Shown one piece after another: positions 34,851 to 45,865 of a DNA stretch of 64,000 bases. The notes beneath the pieces were generated by a model. That model searched no databases and was not told where the DNA came from. It worked only from the letters and a program-made list of their open reading frames with translations. Positions within the stretch are counted from its first letter, which is position 1. Each line of letters opens with the position of its first letter. Position numbers and translations under genes: made by a program. The stretch is from Cichorium intybus (lineage: Eukaryota; Streptophyta; Magnoliopsida; Asterales; Asteraceae), in assembly GCA_023525715.1 (NCBI GenBank), contig CM042013.1:80372494-80436493 (forward strand), given 5' to 3'.

Positions 34851-35882
34851 TCATGTAAAGGAATCAATGTCAAGTTCTTCTAACGCAACTCCATCATCAT
34901 CTTCTTCATTTTCTTCAATATCAAATACAAATTCAATTTTAGTAAACCTAAATAGAAAAATAACCATCATATTGATAAAATAACATAAAAAACTAACCTT
35001 GAGAAGCTTGCGAATCAAAAGTTGTTGATTCATTGTAGTTTGGTGGCTCTTCTTCAATCATATTCTCCAAGTCGTTATAATTTAATTCCCCTTCCGGTAT
35101 TTCATCGACCACCCAAAAATCAATATTATCAATGCTCTCATAATCGACCGGATCATAGGACCTTTTGTTATCCTTGAGCCTAGAAAAAATATTATTATAC
35201 TTGTAAACATAAAAAAGAAAGTTGAAACAAGTTTGAAAAAGATACCTGTTTTGCAGACGTAAGTTATAATGAACATAAACAAGGTCATTAAGCCTTTGGT
35301 GCTCCAACCGATTTCTTCTTTTAGTGTGGATTCTTTCAAAGACACTCCAATTCCGCTCACACCCGGAAGAAGAAGCAGTTTGGCTTAAAATTCGAATGGC
35401 AAACTTTTGCAACGCCGGAGCAGCTCCACCATGTAATCTCCACCATTCATCTAACCGAAAATAAGAAAATAATATTATAATGTTTTTACTATAATTCATC
35501 ATTAATAAAAACTTGGAAAGCATATTACCAGGACGAGTGGTTCTGTAAGAAGAAGAAGCAAGTGATCCACCAAAACTACCTTCATGCTCACGAAACAAGT
35601 TTAGTTGGTTCATGAGAGCTAGAGCATCGACATTACCGATCTTACTATAACGCTCAATCATATCGATAACCCCCGCAACCACCTCTGGTTTCGTGCAAAA
35701 ACTTTCTTGATCATATTGAAATACTGGATTTAACCAATAACCAGCAGCATGAAGACTCTTACGTAACATCCTATCCCAACGATTTTTAATGATGTCGGTA
35801 TAAGGTTTATACAACCCTGTATTGTTGCGAAAAAGTTTCTTAATTCCTTTTTTTGCCCTATACATCCCTTCATACACATAAC
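34851..35882 (-). pseudogene. hAT transposase C-terminal exons with introns
   Basis: The open stretch from about 35882 to 34993 holds the conserved hAT C-terminus: WWRLHGGAAPALQKFAIRIL, then SQTASSSGCERNWSVFERIH, then KRRNRLEHQRLNDLVYVHYN. This is the dimerisation domain. Two in-frame insertions look like introns: 35528-35451 (gt...ag, restoring the family's DEWWRL) and 35245-35180 (gt...ag, joining LQNR to LKDNKR). A third intron may lead to an acidic tail ending at 34851 (DIEENEEDDD), but the frame does not fit cleanly. The zinc finger and most of the catalytic core are missing. A short N-terminal exon lies at 35994-35914. Confidence 0.87.
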
Positions 35883-35913
35883 CTAAAAGAACATAATTAA
35901 AATAATAAAAATG

Positions 35914-35994
35914 TTAAGTAGAAGCTTGTTGACTAGAGGGGTTTGTATTTGACTGTCTTTCGGATGGGTTTGAGCTTGAACCTGGATTACTCAT
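35914..35994 (-). pseudogene. Probable N-terminal exon of the hAT transposase
   Basis: The minus strand reads MSNPGSSSNPSERQSNTNP and ends soon after, before a pyrimidine-rich stretch and cttttag at 35883. Low-complexity Ser/Asn N-termini are common in this transposase group. Its place just before the C-terminal exons shows that the middle of the gene was deleted. Confidence 0.55.
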
Positions 35995-36600
35995 AGTCTA
36001 CAATGAAAACAAAATCAACATAAACCATTAATCATAAAGTGATAAAACCCAACATCCACTGTAACCAATTTCATCAATTTGTAACCAAGAAAAGATTGTA
36101 ACCAATTTCATCAATTTGCTCAACTGAAATCAACTGTAAATCAGTAGCAAACTCATAGGTAACTAGAATCCACATTAACCAATTTCATCAATTTGCTCAA
36201 CCGAGGTAACTAGAATCAACTGTAAAATCATAAAACCCAATAAAAGATTGTAACTAGAACTAACTGAAATCAATAGCAGCAATGCAAGAGGAGCAAATCA
36301 TAAAACCGGAATCATTAGCAAATACATTACCGTGGTGAGGAGTAGTCAGTCGGGAGTCGGGAGTGTCGAATTCACGCAGACAGCAGCAATGCAATCGCCG
36401 GTCGCTGCCGGAGGAGCAAATGCCAAAGACCAATCGCCGGCAGAAGAGAGGGAAATCGGGAACGGATGCTTGGTCGGAGGAGCGCGGATGCTTGGTCGGA
36501 GGAGCGTGACTCACGCACTGAGGCGGTAAACACATAAATGATAAACCTAACGAATACGATCTGTAATCTGTTTCCATTTTCAGTATTTAAAAAAAGAAAA
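35995..36600 (-). other. 5' part of the hAT element, upstream of transposase
   Basis: About 600 bp. A 105-residue minus-strand frame (36577-36260) has no family I recognise and I do not call it. The words accaatttcatcaatttg are repeated three times (36068, 36099, 36178), a small local repeat in the likely 5' untranslated region. Confidence 0.45.
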
Positions 36601-36830
36601 AAAAATATTAAATAAAAGGAAAACCGGTTCGTAGAGCCTTAAAACCGGTGCGGTTGAACCGCAAACCGTAAAGAACCGCCGGTTTTTAGCGGTTCATGTG
36701 TCAAGCGGTTTTTTTGGTCTTAAAAACCGGAATCCACCCCGGTTCCCGGTTTAACCGGTTGAACCGGCCGGTCCGGTCCGGTTTTCAAAACAATGCCTTG
36801 AACCCGCTCGAAACCGCTGCCGTCCACCCT

Positions 36831-37507
36831 TATAAAATTTCAATCAAAGTAGCATCAATCTTTTTGGGATATGGGACATGACTCAACCAACAATTTCAGA
36901 ATTTATTTAAAGATGTATTATAAGTCGCGACTACATTTTAGTTATTAAAGATATGAAGATAATGGAAGCCAAATACTATGTTTTTATATTTCATAAAAAA
37001 TACAATAAGCTAATAAATAATCTTGATAAAATATAGCCCATATTTCAATTTATGTAAAGCCTTTGAATATACTTTTGTAGCAAAAAGACGATAAAATTTA
37101 GTGTTAATTATTTACCATATTGGGTGGTGCGTGTGCCAACCACAAGCAAAGACGTTTGTTTATTAAGCAGGTGGTACAAAGGAACGATGAGTGCCAATGT
37201 CAATTTATGTAAAAAAAAAAATTGAATAAAACTTTTGTAGCAAAAAGACAATAAAATTTAGTGTTAAATATTTAACATATTGGGTGGTGCGCGTGCTAAC
37301 CACAAGCAAGGACGTTTGTTTATTAAGCAGGTGGTACAAAGGCACCATGAGTGCCAATGCACTAGCCGTATCTAGAAGTAAAGTGGAATAAAGTTACTTG
37401 AAACAATCATTCTTTATTTTTTTTTCATTTTTTAAATTTATAAATGTAAAAAAGATGTGAAACTGAGAAAAATTCAAATAATTTAATTTTTTAACTAAGT
37501 TTCAAGT
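36831..37507. repeat. Non-coding stretch with a 156-bp tandem duplication
   Basis: The unit beginning tcaatttatgtaaa occurs at 37044-37199 and 37200-37350. It includes gtagcaaaaagac.ataaaat and tattgggtggtgcg.gtgc, with scattered differences. I see no gene. Confidence 0.85.
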
Positions 37508-37516
37508 TATATTCGC

Positions 37517-39274
37517 GGGTTTATTTCATAAAAAACCCTATATTTTCAACTTTTTTCTGTTTAAACCTTAAACTTTATTTTTTTTCAAAAAAAACCTAAA
37601 TTTTGGAGAAACTTTTTAATTTACCCCCTTAACCGGGATTTACAGGTTATACCTACTTTTTTTTCCAGAAAAAACCCTAATTTCTTTTTTTTCCCGAAAA
37701 AAACCCTTAATTTCAGTGATTTTTTCACAAAGAAAATTTTTTCTTCGTTTTTGTAATTGACATAACTTTCATATACGATGTCCAAATTCTACGAACTTTA
37801 TATCCCTGGAAAGGTCGTAAGTAATACTACAACTTTTCTTTACTGACTTTGGTTTGAATATGTTCAAATATTTCGCTTCACTGGCTTGTTTTCTTATAAT
37901 AATTGTATCTTTTGCATACGATCTCCGTTTTCGACGTTCTATAAGTCCACGGATTCGTAAACACAAATACATCGTGTAATAAATATTATTTAAACCAAAC
38001 TATTATTTGTATGATTTATCGAATTTTACGATACTATACTCTATTATTCGAAATTATAGCGTTTACTCGATAATTGATTCGAAATAACATATTGTAGTAT
38101 TATAATTTCCAATAATACATTAGGAAAGTTATGAAAATTACATTTCAACGTATTATCCTAATTTGCGCTCTGGTTGACCTTTGTTGACCAAATTTGACGG
38201 ATGTCGCAGACGGGGTCGCAAGAAAGTGACGACGTGACACTTATGTGGTTGGAGTTTAAACTCAGTACAATTTAAACCTTCACAAGCGGATGTAATTTGA
38301 AAAGAAAAAGCTTACGAAGACAAACAATAAGCCTGCCATGATCAACAACGAGTCCGTGAATAAAAACAACGACTAAAAGACATAAAGTTTTTGTCGTCGA
38401 ATCCGGAGGAGGGTCTCGAGGGGGAAGCACTCCAGATGGTTTTAAAATACAAAGCTGATATCATAAAAATATTGGTCGTGGTTTCGTTTTTTTACGTTTG
38501 TGGTTTGTCGTATTTTTTAATTTGTAATTTGTGGTTTTAGTTTATGTTTGTAAGTTTATTTTCTTAATTAATGAAATGTTTTATTTTAATTTAATTATAT
38601 TTAATGTAATTAATTTTTAAAATTTAGTATAATATGTTGAAATGTAATTTTCATAACTTTCCAAATGTATTATTGGAAATTATAATACTACAATACGCTA
38701 TTTCGAATTAATTATCGAGTAAACGATATAATTTCGAATAATAGACTACGATAGCGTAAAATTTGATAAATCATACAAATAATATTTTGGTTTAATTAAT
38801 ATTCATTAAACGTTGTTTTCGTGTTTACGAATCCATCGACTTATAGAACGTCGAAAACGAAGCTCGTATGCAAAAGATACAGCTATTATAATAAAACAAG
38901 CCAGTGTAGCAAAATATCTGAATATATTCAAACAAAAGTCAGTAAAGCAAATTTGTAGTATTATTTACGACCTTTCCAAGTATATAAAGTTAGTAGAATT
39001 TGGATATCGTATATGAAAGTTATGTCAATTACAAAAACCAAGAAAAAATTTTCTTTGTGAAAAAATCACTGAAATTGAGGGTTTTTTTCGGAAAAAATAA
39101 AAGAAATTAGGGTTTTTTCTGAAAAAAAAAAAAGTATGTAGAACCTGTAAAACCGGGTAAAGGGTCTAAATTAAAAAGTTTCTCCAAAATTTAGGTCTTT
39201 TTTAAAAAAAAAATAAAGTTTTAGGTTTAAATAGAAAAAAGTTAAAAATATAAGGTTTTTTATGAAATAAACCC
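37517..39274. mobile_element. Mutator-like foldback element with about 650-bp inverted arms
   Basis: The left arm (37517-38168) and right arm (38618-39274) are reverse complements over their whole length with scattered differences. The element starts gggtttatttcat and ends atgaaataaaccc. The flanks are tatattcgc (37508-37516) and tatattcac (39275-39283), a 9-bp duplication with one mismatch, as made by Mutator-like transposases. The 449-bp loop has no gene. The inner halves of the arms resemble the gypsy solo LTR end at 43320-43656. Two ORFs of 67 residues in the arms are mirror copies and not genes. Confidence 0.83.
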
Positions 39275-39283
39275 TATATTCAC

Positions 39284-39535
39284 AAGTAAATATCTATGAA
39301 AATTTAGGTCTTCTGCGAAAATGTATATTTTGCTTTAAAAATCGTTTTGATAAACATATCTGCAAAAATCTCTAGTGGGGTGTGAAAGTCTCTTGTGTAG
39401 TGCGAAAATCTCCGTCATGGGCAGATATTATGGGCGTGTAGTGGTTCTTCCTATTTAGGGTAATTCTTTTTTTCATTTTTATATCTTTCAGACTATATTT
39501 TGATAAATCGGATGAATTCTTGAGAAATTTTCGTA
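39284..39535. other. Non-coding stretch with repeated AAAATCT words
   Basis: No gene. The words gcgaaaat, gcaaaaatct and gcgaaaatct recur several times. The same pattern continues on the other side of the solo LTR (40656-40841), so this was one diverged simple repeat before the insertion. Confidence 0.5.
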
Positions 39536-39540
39536 GGTAT

Positions 39541-40650
39541 TGACAACGCCTAGTGATATCAAGTATTTTAGGCGTTGTTGAGCCCTGTTCTTGATAAAAT
39601 TATATCAAATATGTCTGGGTATTCTCACTTTTCGTGCCAGGACTTGTTTGGAGAAAAAGAATGGAAACAGGGACTAAAAGCGTGCAAAAGGAAGAAGTTG
39701 GGAAGGAATGAAAAATCAAGAGAACTCGTACGCGCGCCGCAGAAACATTATCTGCGCGACGCGGGCTTAAGGCGGTGGAACACATTCAAATGACGAAAAA
39801 ACGGGGATCGGATAAGTACGCGCGCCGCGGAATTCACTTCTGCGCGGCGCGGTCACGGGAAATTTGCAACTATAAATAGAGGCATTTCCAGCCGAAAACC
39901 CTAGCAAAGACCGGGTGTAAAATCGACCTTGAAGCTCTTTGACTCCAGGAATTCGTTTCAGCAAGCTCTTAATTGGTATTTTATGTTTTTGAATTTAATT
40001 TCCTTTTAGTAGCAAGTAGTTTTTGTAGCTAAAGTCTTTGGGAGTGACAACCACTGACTTTGAGCACTTAGGTTTCTGCTTTTGAAACATTTCGTTACTG
40101 TTTTTGTGATTGGAATTCGGATTTAGTGAATAAAATCATTTGGTTATATTTAATGTTGGCATTTCGATGTTTTGGATGATTGTGTTTGGTTTTGATTGAT
40201 TGGTTGTGTTTGAATTGTATTTTGGACCTTGTTGGGACTGTTTTCCTTAGCTGAAATCAGTAGCTAATTAGGTTAGTTTGTAAGCATTAAACCTTGGCTA
40301 GTAACTGTTCAGTGGAACTTTAGTTAGTGGCTAGTTTATGCTTTGCTTGGTTTTGCTAGTTTGGCTGCCTTTGATTGCTTCTGATTCAGAGATGTACTTC
40401 TGATTTCTGAAAGTGACTAGGTCATTTGAGCATAGCTTAGCTTGGCTTTGGTGTGTTTGATCATTGTCTCATTTGCTAGTGATTAGGAAGATAGAAACCA
40501 GATCCTCCAACTGTAGTTGTGACACTACTAGTTGATAATCTCACATCTAGCCTAACAACGAAGCTCCTGCGGATCGACCCTGACTACCGCTATACTAGTG
40601 TGTGTTAGGTTTTCTCTTATTTTTGACCGCACGACGACCTAGGCGTGTCA
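39541..40650 (+). repeat. Solo LTR of Athila-like family B
   Basis: It starts tgacaacgcc and ends aggcgtgtca, opposite in orientation to the array at 10186-20356. It is flanked by ggtat on both sides (39536-39540 and 40651-40655), a perfect 5-bp duplication. CG-rich words (39730-39855) lie just upstream of a TATA box (39871-39878). No internal sequence is present, so the internal region was lost by LTR-LTR recombination. Confidence 0.93.
39871..39878 (+). promoter_or_regulatory. TATA box of the solo LTR
   Basis: gcaactataaatagaggc is identical to the minus-strand box in the array LTRs. The CG-rich words acgcgcgccgc, gcgcgacgcg and gcgcggcgcgg precede it. Confidence 0.73.
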
Positions 40651-40655
40651 GGTAT

Positions 40656-40841
40656 CCATCTGTAAAAATCTATATTTTTTCAAATATGGTTGGGTTTTTC
40701 TTAGGTGATTACTTGCAAAAATCTGGATAGTTTTTAGAAAATATAGATTTTCGTAGGTACCCACTTACGAAAATCTCAAACTTTTAAGAAAATGTTGATT
40801 TTTGCAGGTGTTTGACTGTGAAAATGTATATTTTTCAGTTT
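40656..40841. other. Non-coding stretch between the two solo LTRs
   Basis: Continues the AAAATCT-type repeat (gtaaaaatct, gcaaaaatct, cgaaaatct) from before the solo LTR. No gene is seen. Confidence 0.5.
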
Positions 40842-40846
40842 TTATT

Positions 40847-43656
40847 TGTCACACCCCAAAACCGTATTGGCGGAATAGTTTAAGGGTGGATGACTTCATG
40901 AACAATATCATAACAAAGTTACACAATAGTGAAATCCAAGCAAACAACCATCATTACATAATTGCAAATGTTACATCGTTTAGAAGTTGCGTGTTTCAAT
41001 CACAATTACAAATGATTTCAAAATGAACAAAAACGACGTCGTAACGTCTCTTCAAATCGCGCTGAGGCTTACATTATCAATTCCCTGAGAATACAAGTAG
41101 TTTGAAAAAGTGTCAACAATTAAGTTGGTGAGTTCATAAGATTTTGTATAAGAAAATCCAATATTTTCTCATAAAATGTTCAAGTTTTTAAATCCGAAAG
41201 ACTAAAATGTAAATATGTAAACTGTAGTGTACTTTCTTTGAAATGTGTGTTTCAACGTAAACAATTTATAAAAATATTAAGTTGATTATTTTCCCATGTG
41301 AGATACCATATAACCATACTGTGACTAGTTGGCCTGCTGCGACGTTCTTCAGGCGTCGGAATGTTAGACATTTGGACACCTCAGACCTGCCGGTCAAGCT
41401 GTAGCTAGCAGCTCAGGTGCGGGGTTTGTCAAGCCCCGTATAGATCTATACTCAAATATCGTGCTCTCTTACCGAGACTCTGGTTATATAAATTCAGGAC
41501 TTATAGTAGGTACTTATAAAAGTACTGTGAAGATTCATCTCACAAAAATGTATGTATTCCAATCAACTTGTTTACGTATGTTTTGTATACAAAAACTCTT
41601 GAAATCGTCCATTATCATTTTTCCCATGATAATATAGTATAGTATAATAATTATATATTTTTATATAATTATTTTTGTCAGGTTCAAATGTCATAATAAC
41701 CTTTTGTTCATAAACTATTCCAATAATAGTCTATTTTTAGTAATTGCGTCGTAATAACCTTATTTTTACGAACGATAGCGAAATGACTTATCCAAAAGAT
41801 TATAATTATCATCTTTTGTGGTATTTCTCACAAAAATAGTGTAATATCTTGATTATAACCAATTTTGCTAGAAAATATTGCCTTTATTTATAAAAACGTA
41901 GTTTTTACTAGTTTTCGTTTTTATAACGTTTTTACTCAAGATCTAGCATCTTTGTACACTTTATTTGTAGTTTAGTAACTTTTACACAACTTAATATGTC
42001 AAAGTGTTCATAATACATGGATCTACTCATATTTCATGCCAAATTCATATTTATAACATTTTTGTTCAAGATCTAACATTTTTACACACTTTAATTATAG
42101 TCTAATAACTTTTATACAAGCATATTATGTATCATTATGAACATCTTACAAAGATCTACCCATATTTCATGTCAAAGGTATTTTTACCCAAATACTAACT
42201 TTATAAACTTGTGTAAATCGACATATATATCATTTAAACACATATAAACTTGAATAAACAACATATATAGTTAAAGAACTTGTATTCTCCCCCCAAAAAG
42301 GTTTGAAAAGATGAAAATGAGGGGTATGAACTCACCTTGAGTGTGGATCTTAAGATTCATTGGAAGAAGATTGAAGATTTTGGTTCTAAGACCCGGAGGA
42401 CCCTTGGACAAAGCTATTATCCAATGGATTCTCGTGAGTATGTGTGTGTAAAAGAGTATATGAAGGTATTTAGAACTTAAATCACTAGTTGATCATAACT
42501 TACCAAGAGAGCTTGAAAGATCTTTGAAGATGATGAAGATTTGAGCTCAAAGACCTTTGAACAAAACTAATATCCAATGGATATGGATGGATGTTAGTGT
42601 GTGTAAAAGGTGTAAAAACTTGTGTTATGTTGTTTAGAATCAAAAGGGGAATCAAAACTTACCACTTGATCTTGTGAAAGAAGCTAGAAATTTGAAGTTT
42701 GAGGAAGATGATGATGGTGGTAGTTTGGCCGAGAGCAAGAGAGGAGAAAGAGAGGAAAGTGAGTTGGTGATTTGGTTCAAAATGAGATGGTATGGTTTCT
42801 TTTTGGTAGATTTGATCTTGACTTTTCTTATTATAAAATTCTAGCCTTTTAAGGCCTATGATTATAAAAATGAGATAAAGCTTTTGGTGTGATGGTTTGT
42901 CCCCTAAGGGGGGGGGGGGGGGGGCTGCCGATTTGGGGAGGGGGGGGTGAGGTGGGGTGGGTTAGTTTTTATAAAATAGCAATGTACTTATATAAAATGT
43001 GTGATTTTTATAAAATAGTAAGTCGTTTTAGTGAAATTTTGTGCGTTTTTGACGAAACGAATTTCTAAATAATTATTTTGTATAAAAACATTGCCAAACA
43101 TTTATTTTGATTGAATTTTGACTCGTTGGATGTCGAAATACGCGTTTAAGCGCAGTATACTTCCGTTTTCGCGATTTTCGGCATTTTACCGAAAATTGCA
43201 TTTAGCTTTGAAATTAAATACTAGATATTATTACGTTACTTATCATATGAATTGTTATTTCATATTTGATGTTTAAGGCACCTCATTTTGTATTTTGAGT
43301 CCAAACCCTGTGTACATTTATTCGTTCACAGCGGTTTAATCGTTATAACTTTCACATATGAACTCCGTTTTCGACGTTCTATATATCCACAGTTTCGTAT
43401 TTACGAGTAGATCGTTTTATGAATATTATTATTCTCAGAATAATAATTGTATGATTATCGAATTTTTACGCTACAGTAGTCTGTTGTCCGTATTTTCGAT
43501 TTTTAACCGCTAATTGTTCTGATTTAGCATACGAAATACTATAATGTTAATATTTCATCGCAAAAGTTATGGAAAATAAATTTTCAACATATAAATTAAC
43601 GTATGCTTCGTTTGACTACAGTTGACTTTTGTTGACCAAAATTTACAATTGTCACA
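40847..43656 (-). repeat. Large solo LTR of a gypsy element
   Basis: It begins tgtcacaccccaaaaccg and ends aattgtcaca. In sense it reads TGTGACAATT...GGTTTTGGGGTGTGACA. It is flanked by ttatt at 40842-40846 and 43657-43661, a perfect 5-bp duplication. About 2.8 kb with no pol gene, so it is a solo LTR (a short non-autonomous element is less likely). A run of 18 G lies near 42909. The end resembling cacaccccaaaacc is common in plant gypsy LTRs. The last 340 bases resemble the arms of the foldback at 37517. Confidence 0.85.
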
Positions 43657-43687
43657 TTATTGACAATTGATATTTTAATATAGCATA

Positions 43688-44103
43688 TATAGGTCTACAA
43701 TAATCCTAGATCTATATGATATCAATCAAATCACAAGAACAATAAGAACAAGGAGATTAAACTTCAATGCACACATTTGATTAATCAAATGGTCTAGTAC
43801 ATAAGTTCTTTGGTTGGAAGAACACTCAATATTCTCTCTCTAATTAGCACACACTTCGAGACAACCAACCATCTAAATGAACGCTCCTAGAGCCTTAAAT
43901 ACTCTATGCCTAAAATCGTAGCAAACCTAAGCCCATGGACCGAACACCAAACCCATAAGGGCTGCCGATCAAAGGACCAGACCGAACAACCCATTAATTG
44001 TTCGGTTCACACCTAAAGACCCAATTAAACCTATAAATTTGATATTTAACATTTTTAGTCCCTATAAATAAAAGATTAAACAAACTAAAATTAATTCCTA
44101 ACA
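43688..44103 (-). repeat. 3' LTR of copia C2
   Basis: Runs from tataggtctac (where the other LTR has tgtaggtccac) to ...aattcctaaca. It contains the same landmarks as 52229-52644. Confidence 0.9.
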
Positions 44104-44117
44104 ATCTCCCCCTTGGT
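44104..44117 (-). other. Polypurine tract of C2
   Basis: The minus strand reads ccaagggggagat right before the LTR start tgttagg. Confidence 0.85.
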
Positions 44118-45860
44118 TTAAAGCTTTCATTTATAACAGCAGGCTTCTCGTAGGCTTCAGTTGAACACTCTAAAGAATTTTCAACAATCTCCCCCTCAAA
44201 TTGACAAACTCCTCCTTAGCAGGAAAACATTCCTCTTAGCAGGTGACAGGTATAGATGTTGATAAAAAATTCAGCACAGCTGCAGTGACAACGTTGTCTT
44301 CGGTGCAGGTTGTCTTCAGATTTTGGATTCGTAAGCTCCTTAGCCATCAGTACGTGTCTTGAATCAGCACATCCTGCTTTTGATTTGACTTTGACTTTGA
44401 TTGGAGTCTGACTCTTCATTTCTTCATTTGATCACTTCAGGTGTTGATGTAGTAACAAGTTGACTGAGGAGGAATTCAAACAACTTCTCACATAGAATTC
44501 AGCTTCACCTTCTTCGGGAACAAAACTTCGTGTCGAAATTTTTGAACGTTGCATTTGACTGGCGTTTCTCGATACGATTCATTGACAGCAAATCCTGTAG
44601 GTCATGGAGTTAGAAACTCTCACCATAGTTGTTCAAGGATTCATCCTTGGCTCAGAATGAGACTTCTCGCAGTATCTGTGTGAACCCGAAGGAACGCACT
44701 GCGATTGTTTGAGTATCGATGAACTACTCGTGACCGATTTGATTTAGGCCCCTGCATATCCTTGATCAGAGATCTCAATGCAGTTGACAAGTCAACTTGG
44801 CTCTTGGCGAGACGTTCAATGGTATCCAAACTTTGCGGAGTGTACCATTCTCGTGCCAATTTTGAATCAGGTAAAGTTGTTGGGGGTCTCACAGCTATTG
44901 TAGTTAACAACAACGATCACTGACCCAGAGTTTCAATGTGTCATCAATGTGAGATAATATCACATAGAATCACGAACATCATGTTTAAAAGAAGTTTTAG
45001 GTCAAGAGTGGTATGAGCGTGTAATATGTCTTGGTTATTAGACATACCCATCGGCTAGACTTTTGAATTGTCATCAGTGTATGGTTTATTATACTGAATC
45101 ATCCAACTCTTGAATTAGAAGCTTTGTATGTAAGAATAGTTGTTGATGACTCACATCTACTACTTGTTTTGTATCAGAGATCACTAGCATAGAATGTCGA
45201 AATATCATCACTACTTGATTTAAAGTAATGAATCATCTATTTCTTGTATCAGAAATATTAAGGTGGTTAAGAGTAGATTGATGCGTGAGATAGATTACGG
45301 TATGCAGTCTAACCATCGTCACAGACTTTTTTAACTCTCGACTCTGAGTGGTTTCTCTCAAAGTGTCTAGAAGTTGGTGTTACACAAGAAAACCTTAGAT
45401 TGGTTAAGAAGCGGTTGTCAGTGCTTCACACTCATTGAGGTGTATCAATGAGGATCACACACACTTAAAATTACCTCAGCAGTGAGTGTTATTAACTCGG
45501 TGCGTCGTCGGTAGGTAAAAATGTTTTTGGATTTTTAAATTTTTAAGGAAAGATATGAAAATTATAAAAAATCTAAAATATTTTTGTATTTTTAAGTTTT
45601 TTTAATTTTTGTTTTGTTTTTCTTGATACCAATTGTAGTTACCTATAATTTTCTGATACCACTTGTAAAATTTTAAAAGGAAAAATATGAAAATTATAAA
45701 AAATATTTTTGTATTTTTGAAATTTGCTGATTTTTTTTTGTTTTCGAAAGGCTGAGTCAAAATTTTTTTTTGTTTTTCTTCTCCCCCTAAATTTGTGCAT
45801 GGGAAGAATTGCGGAATTAAAACATGAACAAAATTAACTAAACAAAAATAAAGTAAAAAA
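44118..45860 (-). other. Long 3' region of C2
   Basis: About 1.7 kb between RNase H and PPT. Two short frames (44913-44641 and 44419-44216) have no recognised domain. Much of this region recurs in C3 (55730-57270), for example the KSQTPIKVKVKSKAGCADS-type segment and the stretch around gcgtcgtcggtaggtaa. It is therefore a retained feature of the family. Whether any of it is translated is unknown. Confidence 0.62.
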
Positions 45861-45865
45861 ATATT

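Larger units (their letters stand above)
34556..36795 (-). mobile_element. hAT transposon with 8-bp target duplication
   Basis: The left end is caaggttttgaaaaccggac and the right end is the complement of cattgttttgaaaaccggac, an 18-of-20 match. The flanks 34548-34555 and 36796-36803 are both ccttgaac, a perfect 8-bp duplication as made by hAT transposases. Subterminal regions (34575-34650 and 36620-36780) are full of ccggtt/aaccgg words, likely transposase binding sites. A partial transposase lies inside on the minus strand. At 2.24 kb it is an internally deleted, non-autonomous copy. Confidence 0.93.
34327..36830. mobile_element. Small hAT-like element (outer), host of the inner hAT
   Basis: The ends are inverted: agggtggacgg at 34327 and ccgtccaccct at 36820-36830. 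Its own sequence is only about 256 bp (34327-34555 and 36804-36830), rich in aacccgcc-type words, with no gene. The inner hAT interrupts it. I cannot find an 8-bp duplication at its outer edges (ggtgtt on the left, tataaa on the right), so the superfamily is a guess from the TIR. Confidence 0.55.

Noticed and set aside
36260..36577. 105-residue frame in the 5' part of the hAT element
   Set aside because: No recognisable domain; it may be untranslated leader. The opposite strand has an overlapping frame of similar quality.
37769..39016. Two 67-residue frames, one per strand, resembling each other
   Set aside because: They lie in the two inverted arms of the foldback and mirror each other as DNA does. 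The rest of the arm has no coding sign.
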